Below are positions 9,856-18,188 of a stretch of 64,000 nt of DNA, piece by piece (within the stretch, counting starts at the first letter, position 1; each line of letters starts with the position of its first letter). Both the position numbers and the translations under genes were made by a program. The notes under the pieces were generated by a model, which saw nothing but the letters and a program-made list of their open reading frames with translations, was not told the DNA's origin and did not search any database. Origin of the DNA: GCA-2748575 sp965222725 (GTDB taxonomy: Bacteria; Pseudomonadota; Gammaproteobacteria; Pseudomonadales; Ketobacteraceae); the NCBI GenBank assembly GCA_965222725.1, contig OZ244969.1:1178001-1242000 (forward strand), written 5' to 3'.

Positions 9856-10260
9856 TCAGTAGCTGTAGTTGATGCCGTCCGCCAGCACCATGGTGGCGTC
9901 CATTTCAACGGGGGCATCCTTGGGCAGAGAGGCCACGCCAATGGCGGCCCGGGCCGGGTAAGGCTGCTGGAAGTAGCGGGCCATGATCTCATTCACCAGG
10001 GCAAAATGATTCAGGTCGGTCAGGAATATGTTGAGCTTGGCAATGTCTGCCAGGCTGCCGCCGGCGGCTTCTGCCACGGCTTTCAGGTTTTCAAACACCC
10101 GTACGATGTTGGCTTCCATGTCCCCTTCCACCATGGTCATGGTTTCCGGTACCAGGGGAATCTGGCCGGACAGGTAAACGGTGTTGCCGACTTTCACGGC
10201 CTGGGAATAGGTGCCAATGGCCTGTGGGGCCTTGTCCGTGTTGATGGCTTCGCGTGTCAT
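9856..10260 (-). CDS. ridA: RidA-family enamine/imine deaminase
   Basis: A 134-residue protein of the YjgF/YER057c/UK114 family, which hydrolyses reactive 2-aminoacrylate-type imines. YSQAVKVGNTVYLSGQIP and PARAAIGVASLP, including the conserved Arg that binds the substrate carboxylate, are intact, as is the C-terminal EMDATMV strand. It lies 32 bp downstream of spoT on the same strand, the same position as its Pseudomonas homologue, so co-transcription is likely. Confidence 0.93.
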   Translation of the reverse strand: MTREAINTDKAPQAIGTYSQAVKVGNTVYLSGQIPLVPETMTMVEGDMEANIVRVFENLKAVAEAAGGSLADIAKLNIFLTDLNHFALVNEIMARYFQQPYPARAAIGVASLPKDAPVEMDATMVLADGINYSY

Positions 10261-10292
10261 GGGAGATTCTCCTGAGGTTTTTAGCGTTTTGA

Positions 10293-12410
10293 TCAGTTTC
10301 GGGCGCGGGTGATTTTATGCACCGATTTAAGCTGGCGTAACTTGCGGATGGCCACTGCCAGGTGGTCCCGGTCCCTGACCGACAAACGCATTTTCACCAC
10401 GCTCAAATGGGCGTCTTTTTCTTTCAGGTTAATGGTTTCAATATTGATATCGGTTTCCGACAGCAGGGACGCCAGCCGGGCCAGCACGCCCCGCTCGTTT
10501 TCCAGCTCAAGACGCAATTCCACGGAAAACTCCCCTTCGATCTTCTTGGCCCAGTTTACTTCCAGGCATTTTTCCGGGTTTTCTTTCAGTTCCGTGGTGA
10601 TGTTCTTGCAATCATGGCGGTGTACCACCATGCCCCGGCCGGCGCTCAGGTGGCCGATAATGGAATCACCGGGAATGGGGCGGCAGCACTTGGCAAAGTT
10701 GATCACCATGCCTTCGGTGCCACGAATAATCAGCGGCTTGGGTTTGTTGTTGCTTTCTTCGTGGCTGTCGGAATCTTCCTTGGGCAGCAGGCGGCGGGCG
10801 GCGATCTGGGCCATCTGGTTGCCCAGGCCGATATCTTCCAGCAGGTCGTCCAGTTGCTGGAAGCCGGCCTCATTAAGCGCCTGGCGCAGCAGTTCATCGG
10901 GAATGCCGTCCAGGTCAAAATCAAAGGTGGACAGGGCCTTGTCCAGCAGACGCCGCCCCAGTGCCACGGATTCGGAGCGGCGCTGGTTTTTCAGGAAGTG
11001 GCGAATATTACTCCGGGCCTTGGCGGTAATGACAAAGCTGAGCCAGGCCGGATTGGGAAAAGCCCCCGGCGCGGTAATGATCTGAATGGTATTGCCGCTT
11101 TCCAGTGGCGTGCTTAAAGGCACCAAACGGTGATCAATCCGGGCGGCCACGCAGCTGTTACCCACGTCCGTATGCACCGCATAGGCGAAATCCACCGGTG
11201 TTGAGCCGGAAGGCAGCTCCAGTATGTTGCCTTTGGGGGTGAACACGTAGACTTCGTCCGGGAACAGGTCCATTTTGACGTGCTCGATAAACTCCAGGGA
11301 GTTACCGGCCCGCTTCTGCATATCCAGCAGCCCCTTCAGCCATTCCTTGGCGCGGTTCTGGGCGCCACCGGCGGGATCCGGGTCGGATTTGTAAAGCCAG
11401 TGGGCGGCAATACCGTTGTCGGCCATGGCTTCCATTTCGTGGGTGCGGATCTGGATTTCGATGGGCACCCCGTTCATGCCTTTCAGCGTGGTGTGCAATG
11501 ACTGATAGCCGTTGGTTTTGGGGATGGCTACGTAGTCTTTGAAGCGCCCCGGAATGGGCTTGTACAGGTTATGCACCACCCCCAGCACCCGGTAACAGTC
11601 GTCCACGGAATTGACGGTAATGCGGAAGCCGTACACATCCATGATCTGGTTAAAGGGTTTGTGCTGGGTCTTCATCTTTTCGTAAATGCTGTAAAGATGC
11701 TTCTCCCGGCCGATGACGGTGGCTTCTATGGCTTCCTGGGCCAGGCGGTTGGAGAGGGATTCCTGAATCCGGGTGACCATGTCCTTGCGGTGGCCCCGGG
11801 TTTTTTTCACTGCCCGTTTGATTCGGTCTGCCCGCATGGGGTACAGATGATGGAACGACAGGTCTTCCAGCTCCACCCGGACATTGTTCATCCCCAGGCG
11901 ATTGGCGATAGGGGCGTAGATTTCCAGGGTTTCGGTGGCAATGCGGCGGCGTTTCTGGGGGTGCAGCACGCCGAGCGTGCGCATGTTGTGGAGGCGGTCA
12001 GACAGCTTGACCAGGATAACGCGGATATCCTTGGTCATGGCCAGCATCATCTTGCGGAAGTTCTCCGCCTGCTGCACCGCTTTGGATTCGAACTTGATGG
12101 CGCCGATCTTGCTGACCCCGTCCACGATCTCTGCCACCACCGGATCGAACGTCTCTGCCAGCGCTTCCTTGGTCACCCCCGTGTCTTCAATCACATCGTG
12201 CAGCAATGCGGCCATCAGGCTTTGCGGGTCCATGTGCATATCCGCCAGAATTTTGCACACAGCCACCGGATGCACAATATAGGGGTCACCGCTGCGGCGG
12301 GTCTGCCCTTCGTGTGCCTCTTTGGCAAAGTGATAGGCCCGAATGATTTCCTGCACCTGGGCCGGGGAAAGATAGCCTAATTTTTCGGTAAGACTTTCAA
12401 GGGTTTGCAA
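10293..12410 (-). CDS. spoT: Bifunctional (p)ppGpp synthetase/hydrolase SpoT
   Basis: A 705-residue RelA/SpoT homologue that makes and breaks the stringent alarmone. The HD hydrolase domain is near the N terminus (ALLHDVIEDTG), followed by the synthetase domain (YQSLHTTLKG, IEIQIRTHEM), TGS (VYVFTPKGNILELPSG), a zinc-finger-like FAKCCRPIPGD region and a C-terminal ACT domain. The intact HD motif shows the hydrolase is active, distinguishing SpoT from RelA. The start is TTG with a GAGG ribosome-binding site seven bases upstream; no in-frame ATG lies nearby. Downstream of rpoZ and gmk on the same strand as in E. coli and Pseudomonas, although 304 bp separate it from rpoZ. Confidence 0.96.
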   Translation of the reverse strand: MQTLESLTEKLGYLSPAQVQEIIRAYHFAKEAHEGQTRRSGDPYIVHPVAVCKILADMHMDPQSLMAALLHDVIEDTGVTKEALAETFDPVVAEIVDGVSKIGAIKFESKAVQQAENFRKMMLAMTKDIRVILVKLSDRLHNMRTLGVLHPQKRRRIATETLEIYAPIANRLGMNNVRVELEDLSFHHLYPMRADRIKRAVKKTRGHRKDMVTRIQESLSNRLAQEAIEATVIGREKHLYSIYEKMKTQHKPFNQIMDVYGFRITVNSVDDCYRVLGVVHNLYKPIPGRFKDYVAIPKTNGYQSLHTTLKGMNGVPIEIQIRTHEMEAMADNGIAAHWLYKSDPDPAGGAQNRAKEWLKGLLDMQKRAGNSLEFIEHVKMDLFPDEVYVFTPKGNILELPSGSTPVDFAYAVHTDVGNSCVAARIDHRLVPLSTPLESGNTIQIITAPGAFPNPAWLSFVITAKARSNIRHFLKNQRRSESVALGRRLLDKALSTFDFDLDGIPDELLRQALNEAGFQQLDDLLEDIGLGNQMAQIAARRLLPKEDSDSHEESNNKPKPLIIRGTEGMVINFAKCCRPIPGDSIIGHLSAGRGMVVHRHDCKNITTELKENPEKCLEVNWAKKIEGEFSVELRLELENERGVLARLASLLSETDINIETINLKEKDAHLSVVKMRLSVRDRDHLAVAIRKLRQLKSVHKITRARN

Positions 12411-12714
12411 CGCCGATCCTCAATACAATTGACTTTCAAGTGTACTGTGAATACCCGGGGATGAGAACCGTTCCAAAGGGTGGATTAGCTGGAAATAGCC
12501 GATAAATTTGCCCGGGGCTATCAAAGAGTTATGGAAGGAACCCGGGAATATTTCAAGGTGGTGTTCTTTATGTCCGGGTTTGCCGGCAAGTTGCGGGGTC
12601 CGGGAAAGGAGAAGCTGAATACAGTCTGTGATTTATAAGCCGGTGCAACCTTCGAACAAGGCCACACCGGCCGGAATATCTGCTCTTGCGAGTGCTGAAT
12701 AGCTTGAGAGCCTA
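12411..12714. other. 304-bp gap between spoT and rpoZ
   Basis: No convincing reading frame. An inverted repeat with arms GCCGGTG and CACCGGC lies near 12642-12676 around a 20-base loop; it lacks a U-run and is only a weak candidate for transcript attenuation between rpoZ and spoT. A spoT promoter probably lies here but no strong -35/-10 pair is seen on the minus strand. Confidence 0.4.
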
Positions 12715-12951
12715 TCAGAGCATGGGGGCAGGAGATTCCTGCTCTTTGGGCTGGTCGTTGAGAATGGACTTGTCCACATAGCCTTCGGCGATTTCCCGCA
12801 GGGCCACAACGGTGGGCTTGTCGTTTTCCCACTCAACGAAAGGATCCTTGCCGCCGGTAGCGATCTGGCGGGCGCGCTTGGACGCGATCAACACCAGCTG
12901 AAAGCGGTTTTCTACATTATCCAGACAATCTTCAACGGTAACGCGAGCCAT
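12715..12951 (-). CDS. rpoZ: RNA polymerase omega subunit
   Basis: A 78-residue protein that helps assemble and stabilise the beta-prime subunit of RNA polymerase and contributes to ppGpp binding. MARVTVEDCL, NRFQLVLIASKRARQ and KPTVVALREIA are family hallmarks. It ends with a short acidic/proline tail shorter than in E. coli. Follows gmk on the same strand, as usual. Confidence 0.97.
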   Translation of the reverse strand: MARVTVEDCLDNVENRFQLVLIASKRARQIATGGKDPFVEWENDKPTVVALREIAEGYVDKSILNDQPKEQESPAPML

Positions 12952-13127
12952 AGCAACCTCATTGGTGGAGCTTGTTTCAAATTTAGAGTAATCCGGGCAA
13001 GTCTAATCAATTTAGCCGACAACGGGTGAATTGTCAGTGGCAATGCCCGAACGAAAGGTTGCAGAGTTTACTCAGCAACCTGCCGAAACACAAGTTTTGC
13101 GGGGCGTGGAGGCCAACAGCCCGATTT

Positions 13128-13739
13128 TCAGGCCATCAGATCCCCGATCAGATCAGCCTGCTTCTCCAGCTGGCGGCGAATCCCCAGCCGCTGGGATTCC
13201 ACAATGCTTTTCAGCTGATTCAGGGCCGTCTCAAAATCATCGTTGATAATCAGATAGTCATATTCCACATGATGGCTCATTTCCTCGCGGGCCTTGTCCA
13301 TGCGGTGCTTGATGACTTCATCGGAATCCTGGCCCCGTCCGGTGAGGCGTTGCTCCAGCGCTTCCCGGGAAGGTGGCAGTATAAAAACCCCCACGGTTTC
13401 CGGCAGTAGCTTGCGTACCTGAGCCGCCCCCTGCCAGTCGATTTCCAGAATCACGTCCTGGTCTGCCCGCAGCTGCTCTTCCACCCAGGTTTTGGAGGTG
13501 CCGTAGTAATTGCCGAACACTTCCGCATGTTCCAGAAAATCCGCATTGCCCAGCATCTGCTGGAACGCTTCATGATCCACAAAATGGTAATTCACCCCAT
13601 CGGTTTCGCCGGGGCGGATAGTACGGGTGGTATGGGATACGGACACCGTGAGATCGCCGGTGCATTCAAGCAGGGCTTTTACCAGGCTGGTTTTGCCGGC
13701 ACCGGAGGGTGCCGAAATCACATAAAGAGTTCCACTCAT
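13128..13739 (-). CDS. gmk: Guanylate kinase
   Basis: A 203-residue enzyme phosphorylating GMP to GDP. The P-loop APSGAGKTS is at about residues 10-18, with TTRTIRPGETDGVNYHFV for GMP binding and ILEIDWQGAAQVR as the Walker B/core strand. Length and order are normal. In Pseudomonas yicC follows directly upstream; here about 5.4 kb of accessory genes separate them. Confidence 0.97.
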   Translation of the reverse strand: MSGTLYVISAPSGAGKTSLVKALLECTGDLTVSVSHTTRTIRPGETDGVNYHFVDHEAFQQMLGNADFLEHAEVFGNYYGTSKTWVEEQLRADQDVILEIDWQGAAQVRKLLPETVGVFILPPSREALEQRLTGRGQDSDEVIKHRMDKAREEMSHHVEYDYLIINDDFETALNQLKSIVESQRLGIRRQLEKQADLIGDLMA

Positions 13740-13840
13740 GGCTTACCTATTTTCACTGATTGAACAGGAGTGACACTTAACACTGAATTAACTGCCCATT
13801 ATAGAGCAGTCGGGGGGTGTTGGCTTGTGGTTGCCTGCAC

Positions 13841-14254
13841 TCAGAGCCTCAGATCTGTTCCGGTTGCATCTGCCAGGGTGTACTGATTCAAGGAATCGAT
13901 ATAGGCCTGGGTGGCGCTTTTCAGATAGTGTTTGAGGCGGCAGTTGCTGGTGATTCTGCAGCGGTTGGTGTCAGGATCAAAACATTCCACCATGTTCATA
14001 TTAGGCTCCAGGCTGGTAACCAGATCCCCCAGGCGCAGCTTGCCGGAATCGGCGGCGATTTTTATACCGCCGCCCTTGCCTTTGCTGGTTTCTATGTAGG
14101 CCAGCTGTGACAGCCGGTGCACCACTTTCACCAGATGATTTCGGGAAATGTCATAGTATTCGGCGATCTGTTTTACGCTGAAACTTTCCTGGGGATTGGC
14201 CTGAAGATACATGAGTGTCCGCAGACCATAGTCAGTAAAGGCCGTCAGCTGCAT
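13841..14254 (-). CDS. nsrR: Nitric-oxide-sensing repressor NsrR (Rrf2 family)
   Basis: A 137-residue Rrf2 regulator with an Fe-S cluster. The N terminus MQLTAFTDYGLRTLMYL matches NsrR, the winged helix is VKQIAEYYDISRNHLVKVV, and the cluster cysteines are C91, C99 and C105. E. coli NsrR has three cysteines in the same region with slightly tighter spacing. It is divergent from hmp with an 80-bp spacer holding a perfect palindrome, so it most likely represses hmp, and possibly itself, until NO damages the cluster. Confidence 0.93.
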   Translation of the reverse strand: MQLTAFTDYGLRTLMYLQANPQESFSVKQIAEYYDISRNHLVKVVHRLSQLAYIETSKGKGGGIKIAADSGKLRLGDLVTSLEPNMNMVECFDPDTNRCRITSNCRLKHYLKSATQAYIDSLNQYTLADATGTDLRL

Positions 14255-14274
14255 AGCGAATCCGGTTTTATCAG

Positions 14275-14303
14275 TTGAAATTCAGCGAAGCGAGCTTTAA
14301 TGT
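14275..14303 (+). promoter_or_regulatory. Candidate hmp promoter
   Basis: TTGAAA (14275-14280) is followed after 15-17 bp by TTTAAT (14296-14301) or TAATGT (14298-14303). The -10 falls inside the palindrome at 14295-14325, so repressor bound there would block RNA polymerase. Placement is by eye. Confidence 0.5.
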
Positions 14304-14325
14304 GTATTTGAAATACACATTAAAG
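14295..14325. promoter_or_regulatory. NsrR operator: perfect 31-bp palindrome
   Basis: Two 15-bp arms, CTTTAATGTGTATTT at 14295-14309 and its exact reverse complement at 14311-14325, surround a single G at 14310. The inner TGTATTT-AAATACA part resembles the 11-1-11 NsrR consensus. It ends 9 bp before the hmp start and overlaps the candidate -10. Confidence 0.85.
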
Positions 14326-14334
14326 GATGATGCC

Positions 14335-15567
14335 ATGCTGTCACAAAGTACCATCGATATCGTCAAGTCTACCGCACCGATACTGGATGAACAGGGAGAA
14401 AAACTGACCCGCTATTTCTATGAGCGGATGTTCAAACACAATCCGGAGGTGGCGCCTTTTTTTAACCCGGCCCATCAGACCGGCGGCACACAGCAGCGGG
14501 CACTGGCTGCGGCTATCTGCGCTTATGCAGCGAATATCGATAATCTGGAGGTGCTCGGTGAGGCGGTAGAGCTGATTGCCCAGAAACATGCCTCACTGCA
14601 AATCAAGCCCGAGCATTATCCGATTGTGGGTGACAACCTGCTGGCGTCTATTCAGGAAGTGCTGGGAGCAGCGGCAACCTCGGACATCGTGGAAGCCTGG
14701 GGCGAGGCCTATGGTTTTCTGGCGGATATCCTCATTGCCCGGGAACAGGAAATTTACCGTTCCAGTGCTGAAAAAACCGGTGGCTGGGAAGGCTTTCGCT
14801 GGTTCGTTGTTACGCGCAAGGTGATTGAGAGTGACCTGATTACCTCTTTTTACCTGGAGCCTGAGGACAAGGGGGCACTGCCTGAGTTTCTTCCCGGCCA
14901 GTACGTGACGGTGCGTGTACCCGCGGCTGACGGTACGTCCACCATGCGTAATTACAGCCTGTCGGATACCCCGGGGAAAGCCTACCTGCGGATCAGTGTT
15001 AAACGCGAAACCGGTGGGGATCAGGTGCCGGATGGTTATGTCTCTAATGTGTTGCATGACAGAACTGAAGAGGGCGCAGCCATTGAGGTGGGGCCTCCCT
15101 GTGGTGAATTCTTTCTTGATGTGACTGAACAGCATCAGCGCCCGCTGGTGTTGCTGGCGGCAGGTATCGGCATCACGCCGATTCTGAGCATTTTGCAAAC
15201 GGCTGTACAGGCAATGCCGGAGCGCCCGATCGTGTTTGTGCATGCCTGTCTGAATCCCAGGGTCCAGGCGTTCAAATCGGTGGTGGATGCGCTTGATGAG
15301 CAGTATCCCCAGCTGACGGTGCGTTATCGCTATAATGAGTTGTCTGATGGCGAGCTGCTTTCGGACGCCAATGCATCAGAGGGGCTGGCAGATGCGGAGT
15401 TTATCGAGTCATTACTGCCTGGGAAAGACGCGGATTATTACTTTTGTGGACCCCGGCCTTTTATGGTGAACATCTACCAGGACCTGTTACAGTGGGGCAT
15501 TCCTGCTTCGCAGGTTCACTTTGAATTCTTTGGCCCCCGGGAAGAGCTGGCAAAAGCAGCGGAATAG
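14335..15567 (+). CDS. hmp: Flavohaemoglobin (nitric oxide dioxygenase)
   Basis: A 410-residue enzyme turning NO into nitrate with O2 and NAD(P)H. The globin domain spans about 1-140 with the proximal haem ligand at H85 (QKHASLQI), exactly the E. coli position. The FAD domain has RNYSLSD and the NAD domain has LLAAGIGITPILSIL and YYFCGPRPFM. The frame opens 60 bp earlier at an ATG upstream of the operator, but the ATG at 14335 has the ribosome site AAGGATGA and gives the correct globin numbering. Likely heads a short NO-response operon with the small ORF, the HPP protein and SEC-C ORF. Confidence 0.97.
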   Translation: MLSQSTIDIVKSTAPILDEQGEKLTRYFYERMFKHNPEVAPFFNPAHQTGGTQQRALAAAICAYAANIDNLEVLGEAVELIAQKHASLQIKPEHYPIVGDNLLASIQEVLGAAATSDIVEAWGEAYGFLADILIAREQEIYRSSAEKTGGWEGFRWFVVTRKVIESDLITSFYLEPEDKGALPEFLPGQYVTVRVPAADGTSTMRNYSLSDTPGKAYLRISVKRETGGDQVPDGYVSNVLHDRTEEGAAIEVGPPCGEFFLDVTEQHQRPLVLLAAGIGITPILSILQTAVQAMPERPIVFVHACLNPRVQAFKSVVDALDEQYPQLTVRYRYNELSDGELLSDANASEGLADAEFIESLLPGKDADYYFCGPRPFMVNIYQDLLQWGIPASQVHFEFFGPREELAKAAE

Positions 15568-15568
15568 C

Positions 15569-15769
15569 ATGCAGCAAGATAAAAGTGACACCGAAAAAGC
15601 GCAAAAGGAAACCGGTGACAGGGTCAAACCCCTGTCATCCAGCCCCTGCTACATGGATGAATTTCCCGAATACTTTGGCTTGCCGGGAAAGTCAGAAAAG
15701 CCTGCAGATACGCCGTGCGATACGCCAAAGTCCGACGATCAGCCCGCCAATCCTGAAGAGAATACGTAG
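15569..15769 (+). CDS. Small hydrophilic protein following hmp
   Basis: A 66-residue frame starting one base after the hmp stop. It is charged and proline-rich with a central SSPCYMDEFPEYFGLP segment holding one of two cysteines; there is no signal or membrane segment. I do not recognise the family. An 8-bp hairpin (TGACAGGG with its complement, loop TCAAAC) lies inside the gene at 15616-15637. Tight coupling to hmp suggests NO-dependent expression if it is real. Coding status is moderately supported by position only. Confidence 0.5.
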   Translation: MQQDKSDTEKAQKETGDRVKPLSSSPCYMDEFPEYFGLPGKSEKPADTPCDTPKSDDQPANPEENT

Positions 15770-15816
15770 CCTGAGCCGCCTGCCCCCATTTTCTTGCTGA
15801 CATTTGCTTCTCATTT

Positions 15817-17016
15817 ATGAACATAAAAAAATTCTTCGGTTATTTTGTTCCCGAGCCGTCCAATCTGAGCGGTGTCGAACAGGTGCGTACAGTGTTGGCC
15901 GCTTTTGTCGCCGTGTGGCTGCTGATGCTGATCAGCTGGTACAGCCTCGACAAGGCGGCCGTTCCCCTGATGCTGGCGTCCATGGGCGCGTCGGCAGTGA
16001 TTCTGTTTGCCGCCTTTAACAGCCCGCTGGCGCAACCCTGGTCATTTGTGGGCAGTCACTTGCTGGCGGCTGCGATCGGTGTCAGTTGTGCCCGCTGGGT
16101 GGATGCATTGTGGCTGGCGGCCTCCTTGTCGGTAGCGCTGACATTGCTGGCCATGTTGCGCCTGCATTGTCTGCACCCTCCCGGTGGTGCCACGGCGCTT
16201 GTTCCGGTACTGGGCGGTGACAGTGTGCATGCGCTGGGTTATCAGCTGGTGCTGACCCCGGTGGCGCTGAATATTGTGGTGCTGCTTCTGTTGGCCTGGA
16301 TTGTGAACCGCAGTCTGGGGCGCAAATATCCTTACCGGGCCAAACGATCGCCGGCTGCGAACCCCCATTCCCTGAAAGATCCCAAGGCCAGCGAACGCCT
16401 GGGTGTTACCGAAGCCGATGTGGCGGCAGCCTTGCAGGATGTGGACGCCTACCTGGACGTGTCTGAAGAGGACCTGAATCAGGTGTATCGAATGGCTGAG
16501 GCCAAAGCCCGGGAACGTCATCGCATGTCACCCTACTGTGGCGATCTGATGTCGCGGGACCTGATTGTGGTGCGGCCGGAAACCCATCAGGAAACGGCGT
16601 GGCAATTACTGGAAAAACACAAGATCAAAGCGCTGCCGGTGGTTGATGAACATCACAGGGTAAAAGGTATTGTCACCCTGATTGATTTTCTGAAGCCTTT
16701 GGGGGTGCGCCCCCAGCCGGTGGCAGCGCCCTCGCGGCGGCGCAGCGGTGTACTGAAAAACCTCAAAAGGCTTTCCGGCACACGCGCTACGGACCAGGTG
16801 GTGGCCGAGATCATGACAGCGAATGTATTCACTGCCAGAATGGACCAGCATCTGCTGGAGCTGATGCCGCAGGTATGTGTTACCGAGCTGCATCACATCC
16901 CTGTTGTGGACGATCAGCAAAAACTGGTGGGCATTATTACCAGTTCGGATTTACTGGCGGCTCTGTACCTGTATGACGTTAACCCTCAGGGCGCTCAACC
17001 GGGGAGTGATTCATGA
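15817..17016 (+). CDS. HPP-family membrane protein with C-terminal CBS pair
   Basis: A 399-residue protein. Residues about 20-170 hold four or five membrane segments with the HPP signature LHPPGGATALVPVLGG, and PLMLASMGASAVILFA before it. Two CBS domains follow at about 235-290 and 325-385 (MSRDLIVV... and MTANVFTA...), probably an adenine-nucleotide sensor. HPP proteins have been linked to nitrite transport in plastids and cyanobacteria, which would fit the neighbouring NO-detoxification genes, but that role here is inference. The next small ORF overlaps its stop by ATGA, showing translational coupling. Confidence 0.88.
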   Translation: MNIKKFFGYFVPEPSNLSGVEQVRTVLAAFVAVWLLMLISWYSLDKAAVPLMLASMGASAVILFAAFNSPLAQPWSFVGSHLLAAAIGVSCARWVDALWLAASLSVALTLLAMLRLHCLHPPGGATALVPVLGGDSVHALGYQLVLTPVALNIVVLLLLAWIVNRSLGRKYPYRAKRSPAANPHSLKDPKASERLGVTEADVAAALQDVDAYLDVSEEDLNQVYRMAEAKARERHRMSPYCGDLMSRDLIVVRPETHQETAWQLLEKHKIKALPVVDEHHRVKGIVTLIDFLKPLGVRPQPVAAPSRRRSGVLKNLKRLSGTRATDQVVAEIMTANVFTARMDQHLLELMPQVCVTELHHIPVVDDQQKLVGIITSSDLLAALYLYDVNPQGAQPGSDS

Positions 17017-17093
17017 AACCAGGCCGAAACGATCCCTGCCCTTGTGGCAGTGGCAAAAAATACAAACGGTGCTGTATGGATGCGCTATCTTGA
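17013..17093 (+). CDS. SEC-C motif mini-ORF, possibly frameshifted
   Basis: Begins in an ATGA overlap with the HPP stop and encodes 26 residues, MKPGRNDPCPCGSGKKYKRC followed by CMDALS. This is a complete SEC-C zinc-binding motif (CPCGSGKKYKRCC, as at the SecA C terminus). The frame stops at TGA 17091-17093, but the +1 frame stays open with good codon use to 17268. Either this is a minimal metal-binding peptide or the first part of an approximately 85-residue protein split by a frameshift. Confidence 0.6.
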   Translation: MKPGRNDPCPCGSGKKYKRCCMDALS

Positions 17094-17268
17094 ACTGATC
17101 CTGGAAGACGCCATGGTGCAAGGTGGGTTCATTAAAGCAACGGGGAAAGGTAACCTGCCGGCCAAACTGGTGAAGCAGGCCACTGAACTGCTACCGGAGT
17201 TTGCCGTTGCCCGGTGCGAAACTGAGCCGAGTATCTGTGAGGATCACTGCCCACTTGTGACGCTATAA
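17080..17268 (+). CDS. Possible C-terminal part of the SEC-C protein (+1 frame)
   Basis: An open frame in +1 relative to the SEC-C motif. From ATG 17080 it encodes MRYLELILEDAMVQGGFIKA and on to a tail with three cysteines (ARCETEPSICEDHCPL). Codon choice and amino-acid composition look genuine. It could be translated by re-initiation at the overlapping ATG-GATG (17076/17080), by frameshifting at the TGA, or be the remainder of a gene broken by a one-base change. No family recognised. A convergent toxin gene ends 2 bp beyond. Confidence 0.45.
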   Translation: MRYLELILEDAMVQGGFIKATGKGNLPAKLVKQATELLPEFAVARCETEPSICEDHCPLVTL

Positions 17269-17269
17269 A

Positions 17270-18184
17270 TTATCTTTCTAATACGTCTTTAAGTCGGTCG
17301 TAAGCATGGGCATGCTTTTCATTGGGCATTTTGGCCAGATTGCGCAGCTTCCAGCGTACAGCAGGTAACCGGTCAATATTGGAAAGTCCGAGCAATGGCC
17401 AGTCTGGTGTACGGTTTTTAAATGACAGTAGGAATGTCCGTTCCTGAGGTGTCAGCGAGCTGTTAATGACCTCCACCAGTTGCTCCCGCGCCGCTTCCAG
17501 TTCGGCTTGAGGGATATTTTGGTCAGCCATGTCAAGAAATTCACCTCTGTAGACATTGGAGATGTCTTTGAATCTGGGATCGAGTAATTCGGCCACGGGA
17601 CGAGGGTGGCTGATGAGGTATACCAGCAGTGCTTTGCGAAGGTTCTCGGTAAGTCCTTCGGTATCGAGGAGTTGTTTGACATCGAAAAGATCTCGCGGAT
17701 GTTGGCGGTCCAGCGCTGCGCAGATTTTACCAGCATACAAATCTGCAAAGCTCACCACGGCTATCTCGGCAAAACCAAACTCCGCTTCGACGGCTTCACT
17801 AACTGACCTGACCTTCGGTTCGTAAACAGTGCCGCGCAGTACGGGAGAAAGTTCAATCTTGATTTGCACGCCCTTTCTCTCCACCAGCAGACGCAGAGCA
17901 TCCGCTTTATCCTGAAATGAGCGAATAACCCGGGTGTTGTCGAGGCTGGCCGTGATAGTGGAAGCCAGTGTAGTCAGATTATTCTTGATGGATTGCAGCG
18001 CCTCATGCCTTTCCATCATGGGCAGGAAAACGAGATCAATATCAACTGAAAGCCGCGGAAAGTCGCGAACAAACAGGTTGATGGCGGTTCCGCCTTTAAG
18101 GGCGAAACAGTCGTGTCTGGCAACAAAGGGAATGAGTTGCAGCAATAGCTGAACTTGCCGGTAGTATTGGCTTTGCCTGTCCAT
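17270..18184 (-). CDS. AbiEii-type nucleotidyltransferase toxin
   Basis: A 304-residue protein of the AbiEii/AbiGii family, toxin half of type IV toxin-antitoxin and phage-abortive systems. The nucleotidyltransferase core LKGGTAINLF ... LSVDIDLVF gives the G-G and D-x-D metal site, with a conserved IKIELSP strand and DLYAGKICAALDRQHPRDLFDV further on. The ATG at 18184, 4 bp after the antitoxin stop, is preferred over an in-frame codon 54 bp upstream inside the antitoxin gene. The pair converges on the SEC-C ORF and is part of the insertion between gmk and yicC. Confidence 0.88.
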   Translation of the reverse strand: MDRQSQYYRQVQLLLQLIPFVARHDCFALKGGTAINLFVRDFPRLSVDIDLVFLPMMERHEALQSIKNNLTTLASTITASLDNTRVIRSFQDKADALRLLVERKGVQIKIELSPVLRGTVYEPKVRSVSEAVEAEFGFAEIAVVSFADLYAGKICAALDRQHPRDLFDVKQLLDTEGLTENLRKALLVYLISHPRPVAELLDPRFKDISNVYRGEFLDMADQNIPQAELEAAREQLVEVINSSLTPQERTFLLSFKNRTPDWPLLGLSNIDRLPAVRWKLRNLAKMPNEKHAHAYDRLKDVLER

Positions 18185-18188
18185 GTCT

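Noticed and set aside
10309..11117. Long plus-strand frames of over 250 residues opposite spoT
   Set aside because: They are antisense shadows of conserved spoT coding sequence with no family resemblance or ribosome site.
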